64,000 nt of DNA, from NCBI GenBank assembly GCA_021372865.1, contig JAJFTO010000004.1, positions 1-64,000 on the forward strand. Direction: 5' to 3'. Origin of the DNA: Porphyromonadaceae bacterium. GTDB lineage: Bacteria; Bacteroidota; Bacteroidia; Bacteroidales; Dysgonomonadaceae. Shown one piece after another: positions 18,996 to 26,932 of this stretch. The position numbers and the translations under genes were made by a program. The stretch's first letter is position 1; every line of letters begins with the position of its first letter. The notes under the pieces are model-generated. The model was not told the DNA's origin, ran no database searches, and saw only the letters and a program-made list of their open reading frames with translations.

Positions 18996-20717
18996 ATGAA
19001 TCATGACATGGAAAAACGAATGTTTAGTTATTTTGCCGGTGTAGTACTCATTATTGCCGTGATGACCGGATGCAACACCCGCCAGTCCGAGTTTTCAAAA
19101 CTGCTGGAAAAGACGGAATTGCTTATGGAGAAACGCCCCGACAGTGCCTTGATATTGATCGATTACCTTTTTTATCCCGAAGAAAGGCTAAGCCGTGAAC
19201 AATATATGCATTATATAGTTGCACGCGCACGAGCACGCCATAAAAATCACCGTGGACTTACATCAGACTCGCTCATTTTTGAAGCAGCACATTATTTCTC
19301 CCGCAATAACAAAAATCCTCGCCAGAGTGCGTTGGCGCATCTGTATAGTGGTTGTACCTGTTTTGAATGGAAGTATTATGAACGTGCGATGCATTATTTC
19401 AAGAAAGCTGAAGAATATGCCCTAAAAACTGATGTTGCCGCACTGAACGGGTTGGTTCAATATAATATGGGTTTACTGCATGCTTCGCAGGGTCTCTACG
19501 TTGAAGCATCTGATTATTATAAGGCGGCAGCCTGGTTTTATGATGATCTTCCTGAAAAACAAGTACATTGTTACAGTGTTATCGGGAAAATGTACATGTT
19601 ACGCCAACTCCGCGATAGTGCATCCCTGTATTTTCAAAAAGGTATGGAAGTGGCCGGAGTGATGGGAAACCAGTACCTTGAATGTTTGCTGGTACAAGAT
19701 ATGAGCGAGGCTTACAGTGAAAACAAGCAATACGACCAAGCGGAAGCTTTTCTGAGAAAATCATTTTTGTTGAATTCCGACAGTATGAAATTAGCTTTTT
19801 ACTACTTGAATTTTGCTAAATTGTACGGTTTGCTGCAAGAAAATGATTCGGTACAGAAATATACCCGAAAATTAAAAGAAAACTTGACCTTCTCTAATGA
19901 TAACCGCGTTATCGCTAACGCATATAGTCATCTTGCGGACTTTAGTAAATCTTCAGGAAATTTTGAAGAGGCGATCTTTTACCGTGAAAAGCTTGATGAA
20001 ACATTCATGCGTGATAAGGAAGAGGCAGAAAAACAATTGGCATATGAAATACAAAAGAAAAACGATTACACACGATTCCAAAACATGTTCAATACCCGGT
20101 TTATCCGTTTTCAACAACGGATTCTGATGTTAATGACCGCGTTGTTGTTTGTGACTATTGCATTTTTATTTTTATTGGGCGGAATGTTGAGGGAAAAAAA
20201 TGCCAAATTAAAAATGATGAGGAATATGGATATATTGCGAAAAACCACAAAAGATTTATTGGAATCCGATACTGGTAATCGTCAAAAAGGTATCACAATG
20301 CAGGAGATGGTGCAGTGGAGATTTACTGTTATGAAAGAGACAATACAATTAAAATATCATATGCCTGAAAAGACACGGGATGAGAATCAACCTATCCTTG
20401 ATAGATTCGATAAGATTGTGTTTGATCGACATAATGAAGCGCCATTAAACGAATTCCTATCTGTCGTAGATAGCCTTAATCCCGGGCTACAGTACTTTGT
20501 TCGGGAGCGGTATTCCCACCTTTCCGAAAAAGAATTTAGTGTATGCTTCTTGTCTTTTGCCGGTCTGAGTATAGGAGAGATCGGTTTTTTACTTAACCAG
20601 AGTGAAAATTCCGTTTATAAGGCCCGGTCGGCTATAAACCGGAAAATCGGACATAATTTTTGCTCTGTCCTCAGAGAAGAATTCGAACAGAATAGCGATA
20701 AATCGAGTGTGCGTTAA
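18996..20717 (+). CDS. Membrane-anchored TPR regulator with LuxR-like HTH
   Basis: 573 residues. A lipoprotein-like signal (AVMTGCN) is followed by roughly 330 residues of TPR-type helices (for example ALAHLYSGCTCFEWKYYERA, LNGLVQYNMGLLHASQG), one membrane helix at about residues 372-392, a charged linker, and a C-terminal HTH at about residues 508-553 (LSEKEFSVCFLSFAGLSIGEIGFLLNQ). The layout matches a Bacteroidota regulator type in which periplasmic TPRs sense and a cytoplasmic HTH acts. It is the first gene of the accessory island, so control of the genes downstream is plausible but not shown. MEKRMF at 19008 is an alternative start. Confidence 0.72.
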   Translation: MNHDMEKRMFSYFAGVVLIIAVMTGCNTRQSEFSKLLEKTELLMEKRPDSALILIDYLFYPEERLSREQYMHYIVARARARHKNHRGLTSDSLIFEAAHYFSRNNKNPRQSALAHLYSGCTCFEWKYYERAMHYFKKAEEYALKTDVAALNGLVQYNMGLLHASQGLYVEASDYYKAAAWFYDDLPEKQVHCYSVIGKMYMLRQLRDSASLYFQKGMEVAGVMGNQYLECLLVQDMSEAYSENKQYDQAEAFLRKSFLLNSDSMKLAFYYLNFAKLYGLLQENDSVQKYTRKLKENLTFSNDNRVIANAYSHLADFSKSSGNFEEAIFYREKLDETFMRDKEEAEKQLAYEIQKKNDYTRFQNMFNTRFIRFQQRILMLMTALLFVTIAFLFLLGGMLREKNAKLKMMRNMDILRKTTKDLLESDTGNRQKGITMQEMVQWRFTVMKETIQLKYHMPEKTRDENQPILDRFDKIVFDRHNEAPLNEFLSVVDSLNPGLQYFVRERYSHLSEKEFSVCFLSFAGLSIGEIGFLLNQSENSVYKARSAINRKIGHNFCSVLREEFEQNSDKSSVR

Positions 20718-20743
20718 ATTCGGAGGGAATCAAATTATTAGAA

Positions 20744-21052
20744 ATGAAGAGCTTTAAGGTGACAGTAAATGGGGAAGAGATAATTGCTGCGTCGGATAGA
20801 GTCGTAAGTGTTTTTGTAGGAGCCGGAAATCACCACCAAGACAACTATATACACATAGGAGGGATGGATTCAAACTCGTACCATCTAACATGGCTTGACA
20901 GACGACTTATGATCGGAGACCGGATAAAGGTCGAAATTTATGAGACAAATATAATTTCTCACTTGAAAAAGAGAATTCCCTCCGACAGAAATGAATTGAA
21001 GGCAAAATATTATAACCTCAAAGAAGAGCTTGAAGAAAAAGGACTAATATAG
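20744..21052 (+). CDS. Small hypothetical protein, paralogue of the next gene
   Basis: 102 residues, soluble and acidic/basic mixed. Pattern: beta-rich start (VTVNGEEIIAAS), a central SYHLTWLDRRLMIGDRIKVEIYE, and a helical tail KYYNLKEELEEKGLI. The neighbouring protein at 21059 has the same order: NGKEYIVG, FILEGG, DGIEFEVEISD and a C-terminal helix ending IKEGFL. I recall comparable small proteins in Bacteroidota near secreted or polymorphic-toxin genes, which would suggest an immunity role, but nothing in the sequence proves it. It starts 26 bases after the regulator gene and may share its transcript. Confidence 0.6.
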   Translation: MKSFKVTVNGEEIIAASDRVVSVFVGAGNHHQDNYIHIGGMDSNSYHLTWLDRRLMIGDRIKVEIYETNIISHLKKRIPSDRNELKAKYYNLKEELEEKGLI

Positions 21053-21058
21053 AAATTT

Positions 21059-21421
21059 ATGATAGGATTAATCATTAAGTACAATGGGAAAGAATACATA
21101 GTTGGAAATGCCCATAAGGGAGTTTTTATCATTTCTTCTTTGGTTGTGCACAGAAATGAATTTATTCTTGAAGGAGGGGTTGTTGCTTCGTTTCAGACAA
21201 TAAGGGACGGCATTGAGTTTGAAGTTGAGATTTCTGATATAAATGAAACGGAAATATCATTGCCAATTTCAGAGGAAAATGATTCAGTTGAAATTGGTCC
21301 GGAATACTCAAGAATGCTGACTGAAAGAAATTCGGAATGGGAATGGAATGAAAAAAGAAGGACGTTCTATGAAATAAGAAGTATCTTAATTAAAGAAGGT
21401 TTTTTGTCAAGTGATGAATAG
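21059..21421 (+). CDS. Small hypothetical protein, paralogue of the previous gene
   Basis: 120 residues. Same order of elements as the 20744-21052 product with a longer middle part: IIKYNGKEYIVG, SLVVHRNEFILEGG, DGIEFEVEISDIN and a C-terminal helix YEIRSILIKEGFL. There is no signal peptide or membrane segment. The gene follows the previous one by six bases, so the pair is surely co-transcribed. No function is recognised. Confidence 0.6.
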   Translation: MIGLIIKYNGKEYIVGNAHKGVFIISSLVVHRNEFILEGGVVASFQTIRDGIEFEVEISDINETEISLPISEENDSVEIGPEYSRMLTERNSEWEWNEKRRTFYEIRSILIKEGFLSSDE

Positions 21422-21429
21422 TTTTCTCA

Positions 21430-21626
21430 ATTGGATAGATACTTAACCACAAATTAGAAGAAAGTATAGACGTTGAAATAAAGGATATTCAAATGAATTC
21501 GGAACCAAATGAAAGGAGAATTGCTTTACAAGTTTAACTCCTCTTCCTGAAAATAAAGTCAAAGAGATGTTTCTTGAGAAGTTGAATGGTTTTTATGCTT
21601 TCGAAAAATTCCTGAAAAGCGAGTGA
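21430..21626 (+). pseudogene. Decayed third member of the small paralogous family
   Basis: One frame reads NHKLEESIDVEIKDIQMNSEPNE and then stops at 21534-21536. After a shift another frame reads PLPENKVKEMFLEKLN and FYAFEKFLKSE, ending at the TGA 21624-21626. These match the order VEIxD plus C-terminal KEEL-type helix of the two genes just upstream. The N-terminal part is missing. It is best read as a truncated, frameshifted copy. Confidence 0.5.
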
Positions 21627-21831
21627 GTGACAGTGTCGCTTTTTTATCGATCTTTACAAATTAAAAACAGCGAGTTAAGAATTTGCAAAACTTGGAATGA
21701 ATTACAATAAATTCGATGAATAATAAACCCAGATGGTAGTGTATCACTCCCCGTCATGACATATTACAATCTCAAATAAGCTGTTTACATTGTTAATTAT
21801 TTGCCATGATATACCCTTTTATTTCTATTTT

Positions 21832-21860
21832 ATTCTGATAATCAGAATATTGTATTTTTG
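21832..21860 (+). promoter_or_regulatory. Palindromic operator and -7 box upstream of the DUF1573/fulvocin module
   Basis: ATTCTGAT-A-ATCAGAAT (21832-21848) is a perfect 17-base palindrome. It ends four bases before a perfect -7 box TATTTTTG (21853-21860), so it covers the spacer between the -33 and -7 positions, where a bound repressor would block RNA polymerase. Transcription would start near 21866, leaving a leader of about 190 bases before the ATG at 22055. A smaller inverted repeat, ATCCT/AGGAT, lies at 21891-21906. Confidence 0.6.
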
Positions 21861-22054
21861 TTTAATTGTTAATTCTTTGCGTTGACTAATATCCTGTTGT
21901 GAGGATAAACCTTAATGGATACCTTTGTTTTTCATGATATTATTTCCTTTTTCGGATTTTGCGTGAGGAAAGAAGGAAAATATACATATTATTTGAAGTA
22001 AACCTCCTGTGAAAAAGAATAAAACGGTAGTAACCATAATTTAATTGAACGTAG

Positions 22055-22501
22055 ATGAGAAACAAAAATACAGGTAAATTGTTGATATTCTTAATGATAT
22101 CGTGTTTTGTGTGTTGTAAAGATAAGTCAGGATTATCTTTCCGTAGAAAAACAGAAAAAGAAGAAATAGGAATCTCAGATAAAATTCAACCACAGATTGC
22201 ATTTTCTAAAACATTGCATTCTTTCGGTAAAATACATAAAACGGAATCTGATACAGTTTCGGTTAATTTTACTTTTTCTAATATTGGTATTAATCCATTG
22301 ATAATTAAAAAAGTAGATGTTTCATGCGGCTGCTTGTCTGCAAATTATTCAAAATATCCGATAAAAAAAGATTCAATAGGTTTTATAAGGGTGACGGTAA
22401 ATCCAAAATTATTAAACGGGTCTTTCAATAAAAGTGTTTTCGTTACTTCTAATTCAATTAATGAGGTGGACTTGTTAAAGGTAAAAGGGACGGTTTATTA
22501 A
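22055..22501 (+). CDS. DUF1573-family lipoprotein
   Basis: 148 residues. The signal ends CFVCC, giving a lipidated cysteine near residue 22. The mature part is one DUF1573 immunoglobulin-like domain: HSFGKIHKTESDTVSVNFTFSNIG, then VSCGCLSANYSKYPI, VTVNPKL and FVTSNS. The CGC motif is typical of the family, which often neighbours thioredoxin-like and secreted-peptide genes in Bacteroidota. Its exact function is unknown. It is the first gene behind the palindromic promoter, 12 bases before the fulvocin C-like gene, and both are strongly A/T-rich. Confidence 0.82.
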   Translation: MRNKNTGKLLIFLMISCFVCCKDKSGLSFRRKTEKEEIGISDKIQPQIAFSKTLHSFGKIHKTESDTVSVNFTFSNIGINPLIIKKVDVSCGCLSANYSKYPIKKDSIGFIRVTVNPKLLNGSFNKSVFVTSNSINEVDLLKVKGTVY

Positions 22502-22513
22502 AATCACTATATT

Positions 22514-23221
22514 ATGAGAAAGTTTATTTATGGCCTATTGATATTTATCCTATCGAGATGCTTAATATCATGTGATAGTGACGTTTATAGTTGTGATCCT
22601 CTGGCTGATGATTGGGTAAAAGAGAATTTAACAGATGTTCAAACTATGACTCGAAGTTCCTGGTTAAAATTAAATGAAAGGGAGTCAGTTAAAAGAGCCG
22701 CTTATGTGGCATTTTATCCTGAAATAAAGAAAAAGTTCTGGACGAATAAAATTAAAGAAGTGATGAATGATTTTAGTTGGAATGAAAAAGAAAAAGATCA
22801 TTTACGTTTACTTCTTGACTACATTAATAAAACCGATATTTTTAATAGAAAAGAGGTTTCTGAAGATTTTGAATTATTTGTTTACAAGTGGAACGAATAC
22901 GCTGTCAATGAATTAAACTGGACAAGAAAGCTGATTTATGCAATAACGGCAAACGGAAACAGATTGCTTAGTAAAAGTGGAGATACTACAGGCACGTCTG
23001 ACGAAGAGTTTGATAATAAAACACGTATGAAAACTAATTCGGAAGATAGTGGATATCCAAATTGTAGCTGTAGTCAACAGAGTGACTGGTGTGATATTTT
23101 TGGTGAAATACCTCCCTGGGTTTTATCATGTAGCGGATATAATTGCAAGCAACAAGTAAAAGGCTGTGGGACATTGTGGGAGTTCCCATGTGATGGGATT
23201 TGCAAGGAGCCCATTGCCTGA
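22514..23221 (+). CDS. Fulvocin C-related bacteriocin-like lipoprotein
   Basis: 235 residues. A signal ends LISC (Cys20). A charged helical region of about 150 residues follows, with no clear match. The last 55 residues hold eight cysteines (184, 186, 193, 206, 211, 218, 226, 230) with the elements NCSCS, SDWC, GCGTLW and CDG. These elements and the cysteine count agree, from memory, with the mature Myxococcus bacteriocin fulvocin C, which has four disulfides. So this is probably a lipid-anchored precursor with a disulfide-rich C-terminal core. Whether the core is released or toxic is not known. It lies between a DUF1573 lipoprotein and a four-TM protein. Confidence 0.75.
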   Translation: MRKFIYGLLIFILSRCLISCDSDVYSCDPLADDWVKENLTDVQTMTRSSWLKLNERESVKRAAYVAFYPEIKKKFWTNKIKEVMNDFSWNEKEKDHLRLLLDYINKTDIFNRKEVSEDFELFVYKWNEYAVNELNWTRKLIYAITANGNRLLSKSGDTTGTSDEEFDNKTRMKTNSEDSGYPNCSCSQQSDWCDIFGEIPPWVLSCSGYNCKQQVKGCGTLWEFPCDGICKEPIA

Positions 23222-23264
23222 AACAGTGTCTTAATTTGGTTAATGGTATAAAGAACTGAAAAAA

Positions 23265-23690
23265 ATGGCAGGAAATAAAATTGTAATACTTTTGATGTAC
23301 ATAGTGCTAACCATTGTATTATCTCCTTTGAGGGCATTGGGGAATATTGGAGGAAAGTTGTCTTTGCTAATCGGTTTTACGCTATTTTATCTCTTAACCA
23401 TCGTATTGATTAAGAGATATGCCGGTAAAATATCAGCGTCCGGCATATTATTTATGGGGTTGCTCGGTATATCTGTAATAAATCTTCCTTTTCACGTATT
23501 TTATTTCAATGATACATTGGGTACGCTGTTAGAATACTGTTTACATTTATCTGCCGTTATTGCGGGGTACTATTACGTGATGATAAAAAAGTCAAATTAC
23601 CAGATTCTTTATAATACGGTGTGCATTATTATAGTTCTTATATTGTCATTCTATGTTGATGATTTAATAATAAGAACAATACTCAATTAA
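23265..23690 (+). CDS. Four-TM membrane protein of the fulvocin module
   Basis: 141 residues with four predicted membrane helices: about 5-22, 31-50, 57-77 or so, and 110-130, with a further hydrophobic stretch near 88-106. No conserved catalytic motif is seen. It begins 43 bases after the bacteriocin-like gene and ends 57 bases before the O-antigen-ligase-like gene. Small membrane proteins in this position are often immunity proteins or part of a processing complex; either is inference. Confidence 0.6.
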   Translation: MAGNKIVILLMYIVLTIVLSPLRALGNIGGKLSLLIGFTLFYLLTIVLIKRYAGKISASGILFMGLLGISVINLPFHVFYFNDTLGTLLEYCLHLSAVIAGYYYVMIKKSNYQILYNTVCIIIVLILSFYVDDLIIRTILN

Positions 23691-23747
23691 AGACGTGCGT
23701 AATATTTTATTCGCTAACACTGGATTCAGGTGAGTAAAATGAATTAA

Positions 23748-25577
23748 ATGAAATCAACTATAAAACATATCTCGCTTCCTTACCTGTTTACCCTTTTGGC
23801 CGGTACGCTTTTCTTCATTCCCGCCATTTTCGTAAACAGGTTTATTACCGCACCGGCATTGTGGATGCAGGCCGGGATAAGCATCGGGATAGCAGGGTGT
23901 GTTTTATTGACAAAAGGGCGGATTCCTCTTCCTCCCAAGAACATTGTCTTTTTAATGATGATGTGGGTAATCTACCATTTATGGCAAAGCCGGGGGAATA
24001 TTGAAAATGTTATAACAATTATTACACTTATTGCCGTTTTCTTTTTGTTCTACGCAACCTGGTCGAGGTTGAAAGACAAGAAGTTGCTGTTTCTTCTTTT
24101 CTCGTTTTTAGCGTTAGCGCTTTCTTTGTGGGGATTGGGACAATTTATCAGTCTGCTGCCATCATACAACAGTTCTTTTGCCGTAACTGGTCCATTTGAC
24201 AATCCTGCCGGCATATCGGCTTCACTGGCTTTTCTGTTACCTTTTCCTTTATACAGATGTCTGCAAAAAAAATATCGCGAAATCTCAATCATTGCAGTAT
24301 GCCTGATTGTGACTGCTATCATATTATCGCAGGCTCGGACGGCCGTTTTGGCAACCGTTGTCATTTTTCTTCTCTTTTTTATCCGGTTATTGAGAGAACG
24401 GAATATAAAACCGCTCCCTGTCCATTATACCGCCATATCCGTAAGTTGCCTGCTGCTGACTGCCGGATTGTTTTTCATGAAAAAGGATTCGGCTAATGGC
24501 AGATTGTTGATCTGGAAATGTTCGGCACAACTGATATCCCGTAAACCGGTATGCGGATATGGCAGCAATGGTTTTACTGCAAATTACATGAATGAGCAGG
24601 CTTCGTATTTTACCAAACATTCTGACAGTAAATACCAGATGCTTGCCGACAATGTTCGCCACCCGTTCAATGAGTTCCTGAAGTGGATGGTCAATTATGG
24701 CCTGGCTGGGTTATTCCTTACATTAATATTGGTGATTATCCCTTTATCGGTTTCATGGAAGAACAATTCTCCGGAACAGTTTTTTATCCGGTTAAGCCTC
24801 TTGTCTATAGGCATCTGCGCATTATTTTCCTATCCCTTCAATTATCCATTTGTCCGGTTGATGACCGTAGCGCTTGTCGCCTTTGCGGTGGCAGCCAATC
24901 CGCAAAAAAACAGTATAACAATTAATGGCGGTTTAACCAAAGCAATCGCCGCATTGGTTTTACTAACTCTATTGTGTGGCACTGCATACCAAGCCTTTCA
25001 TGAGCACGAATGGTATAAGATGGCATATAAATCGTTGAGGGGTGAAACACACCGGATGCTGCCGCTGTATAAATCTCTTTATGTACACTTGAGCCACAAA
25101 GACCTGTTTCTCTATAATTACGCGGCAGAGTTAAATGTGGCAGGGCATTACGATGAAAGCCAGCAAATAGCACGGGAGTGCGATAGCCTTTGGGCAGACT
25201 ATGATTTGCAGATGCTGATGGCAGATAATTGCTTGAAACTACAACAATACAACGAAACTGAAAGTTACCTGAAAAAAGCAGCAGTAATGTGCCCTGTAAA
25301 ATTCATGCCGTTATACCAGTTGACTGAACTTTACCTGAAAACCGGACGAAAAGAGGAAGCACGGGTATTAACCCAAAAGATATTGGACAAAAATGTAAAG
25401 GTTCCTTCTCCGGTCATAAACAGCATCAAAATTAAAATGAGAAATTTATTGAATGTACCGGATAGTTTGGATGATTCGACACAGTTAATCAAATCAGATA
25501 TAAAAACAACAGTCACCTCCTCATGGCAGGATTACCTTTTGGATCCCCGGATTCCAAGGGCACTCCTGCCTACCTGA
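23748..25577 (+). CDS. O-antigen-ligase-like (Wzy_C) membrane protein with C-terminal TPR region, copy A
   Basis: 609 residues. The first 420 or so contain about ten to twelve membrane helices with the family signposts TGPFDNPAGISA, QARTA, GRLLIWK and HPFNEFLKW near residue 305. The last 180 residues are TPR-like helices (LFLYNYAAELNVAGHYDESQ, KFMPLYQLTELYLKTGRKEEA). The Wzy_C family joins lipid-linked glycans to an acceptor: lipid A core (WaaL), a growing polymer (Wzy) or protein (PglL/O-OTase). TPR tails are seen in the protein-acting types. Lying next to a secreted cysteine-rich lipoprotein instead of a polysaccharide cluster, it could glycosylate or otherwise modify that protein; this is inference. 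Confidence 0.78.
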   Translation: MKSTIKHISLPYLFTLLAGTLFFIPAIFVNRFITAPALWMQAGISIGIAGCVLLTKGRIPLPPKNIVFLMMMWVIYHLWQSRGNIENVITIITLIAVFFLFYATWSRLKDKKLLFLLFSFLALALSLWGLGQFISLLPSYNSSFAVTGPFDNPAGISASLAFLLPFPLYRCLQKKYREISIIAVCLIVTAIILSQARTAVLATVVIFLLFFIRLLRERNIKPLPVHYTAISVSCLLLTAGLFFMKKDSANGRLLIWKCSAQLISRKPVCGYGSNGFTANYMNEQASYFTKHSDSKYQMLADNVRHPFNEFLKWMVNYGLAGLFLTLILVIIPLSVSWKNNSPEQFFIRLSLLSIGICALFSYPFNYPFVRLMTVALVAFAVAANPQKNSITINGGLTKAIAALVLLTLLCGTAYQAFHEHEWYKMAYKSLRGETHRMLPLYKSLYVHLSHKDLFLYNYAAELNVAGHYDESQQIARECDSLWADYDLQMLMADNCLKLQQYNETESYLKKAAVMCPVKFMPLYQLTELYLKTGRKEEARVLTQKILDKNVKVPSPVINSIKIKMRNLLNVPDSLDDSTQLIKSDIKTTVTSSWQDYLLDPRIPRALLPT

Positions 25578-25626
25578 AGCAAGGCGGTATAATGTGCGTT
25601 CTATTCCGGCAAGCCGCCTGCTTTTA
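25577..25626 (+). terminator. Possible terminator after ligase copy A
   Basis: AAGCAAGGCGG (25577-25587) can pair with CCGCCTGCTT (25614-25623) with one bulged A, followed by TT and an A-run. The 26-base loop is long. If real, it separates the first module from the second. Confidence 0.45.
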
Positions 25627-25709
25627 AAAAAGGGTAATTTCAAAATTATCTTAAGAATAAGATATATAATAAGTAACTGTATAACAGTCATTTTTTAAAT
25701 AGAAATAAC

Positions 25710-26681
25710 ATGAAAAAAACTTTTTTTTATAAACAATCATTTAGATTTCTTGGCATCGGAATATTAGTAGCCAGTATGATTTGGCTGGGTATCGTTGTAC
25801 AAGGATGCAGTAGTGATTTTGATTCTGATGTCAAAATAGAAAGCTTAGATATTCCGGAGGAATATAACGAAGTTGGCGTGTTACATAACGAGGGCTTGGA
25901 GTATATTTTTGCAGAGATCAGAGCAGAAGGTATTGAATACGCAAAAAATCCAAGGTTGAAAAACCGTCCCTTCATGGAGAACAAAGATGAGTTTATAAAA
26001 CAGGCAACGCTTGATTTTTGCAATCAGCACGAAAAGATACGAGAACATAGTAATATCTTCACACATGCTTTGAAAGATACTCCATCCTTGAAATCTTCGG
26101 GTGTGGATAATTTTAGTCCTGCCGTACAACAAATGCTTGATGAGATGACGTCTGTTCTTAAACAAGAATTTAAGAAAAATGAACTTCCACAATTGAAAGC
26201 GAGGTTAGAAGCAATTAATCAAAAAGCAACTACGACTCTTACTGAATCAGACGCTGCAATAATATACTGTGCTACAAGTACCGGTTATAGCTCTTATCAT
26301 TATTGGATGAATAATTACAAAAAATGGTATTTTGCTTTGAATTATCCAGAAATTCTGGAACAATACAATAATGAAGAATTAAATCAACTTCAACTGAAAA
26401 ATAGCACAATAAGGACAAAAGGATGGTTGAACGATATATGGAATACAGTCGAAGATTGGTGGAATTCCGCTTCTAATGCAATTACTGATTGGTGGAATAA
26501 TGGGGGGCGAGAAGTTGTTGCAGCAGATGCAGGAGGAGCTGCTGCCGGTGCCATGAGTGGAACTGTAGTTGCTGTCTCCACAGCTACAGTAGGTTGGGGA
26601 GCAATCCCTGCGGGTGCCGTTGCCGGTGGGGTATATGAATCTGCTGATCAAATTATAACTATTTGGATATTGGAAGAATGA
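25710..26681 (+). CDS. Lipoprotein with Trp-rich and Gly-rich bacteriocin-like C-terminus
   Basis: 323 residues. The signal has a long N-region and ends VVQGC (Cys33). A helical middle of about 200 residues follows, with no recognised domain. Residues 241-262 are Trp-rich (WLNDIW, EDWWN, TDWW). Residues from 263 carry stacked small-residue motifs: AADAGGAAAGAMSGTV and AIPAGAVAGGV. GxxxG-type runs of this kind are usual in class II bacteriocin cores and in membrane-inserting helices. The overall plan, lipoprotein signal then long pro-region then short special C-terminus, copies that of the fulvocin-like protein one gene back. The stop overlaps the next start in ATGA. Confidence 0.6.
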   Translation: MKKTFFYKQSFRFLGIGILVASMIWLGIVVQGCSSDFDSDVKIESLDIPEEYNEVGVLHNEGLEYIFAEIRAEGIEYAKNPRLKNRPFMENKDEFIKQATLDFCNQHEKIREHSNIFTHALKDTPSLKSSGVDNFSPAVQQMLDEMTSVLKQEFKKNELPQLKARLEAINQKATTTLTESDAAIIYCATSTGYSSYHYWMNNYKKWYFALNYPEILEQYNNEELNQLQLKNSTIRTKGWLNDIWNTVEDWWNSASNAITDWWNNGGREVVAADAGGAAAGAMSGTVVAVSTATVGWGAIPAGAVAGGVYESADQIITIWILEE

Positions 26682-26869
26682 AATACTTAAAGTCTTTTCT
26701 GATCGTCATAATTATCTATCCGTTTGCATCATGGATATTTGATCTTGTATTGGGTAGAGAACAACAGGTCTGGCATTATATTTTGTCTGGTCCTTTGGTC
26801 GGTATTTTATTTGTGATTCTATTTTATTTACAGGATAGAAGAATAGAAACTAAAAAGAAGAATAAATAG
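26678..26869 (+). CDS. Small two-TM protein, translationally coupled to the Gly-rich lipoprotein
   Basis: 63 residues from MKYLKSF. Two membrane helices (about 3-21 and 34-52) are followed by a basic tail (QDRRIETKKKNK). The ATG lies in ATGA, sharing four bases with the upstream stop, which indicates translational coupling and a fixed ratio with the lipoprotein. The protein at 31909-32103 has the same length, helices and tail. An immunity role for the coupled gene is a reasonable guess only. Confidence 0.68.
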   Translation: MKYLKSFLIVIIIYPFASWIFDLVLGREQQVWHYILSGPLVGILFVILFYLQDRRIETKKKNK

Positions 26870-26884
26870 AGTTGCTATAACTAC

Positions 26885-26916
26885 AGGTTGTCGGGAGAGC
26901 CAACTCTCGACAACCT
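26885..26916 (+). other. Strong intercistronic hairpin
   Basis: AGGTTGTCG (26885-26893) pairs with CGACAACCT (26908-26916), and the inner GAGAG pairs with CTCTC beside a small G bulge around a CCAA loop. No T-run follows, so it is not a classical terminator. It may stabilise the upstream mRNA or lower expression of the membrane enzyme downstream. Confidence 0.6.
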
Positions 26917-26932
26917 CAGTTAATATGATGAA

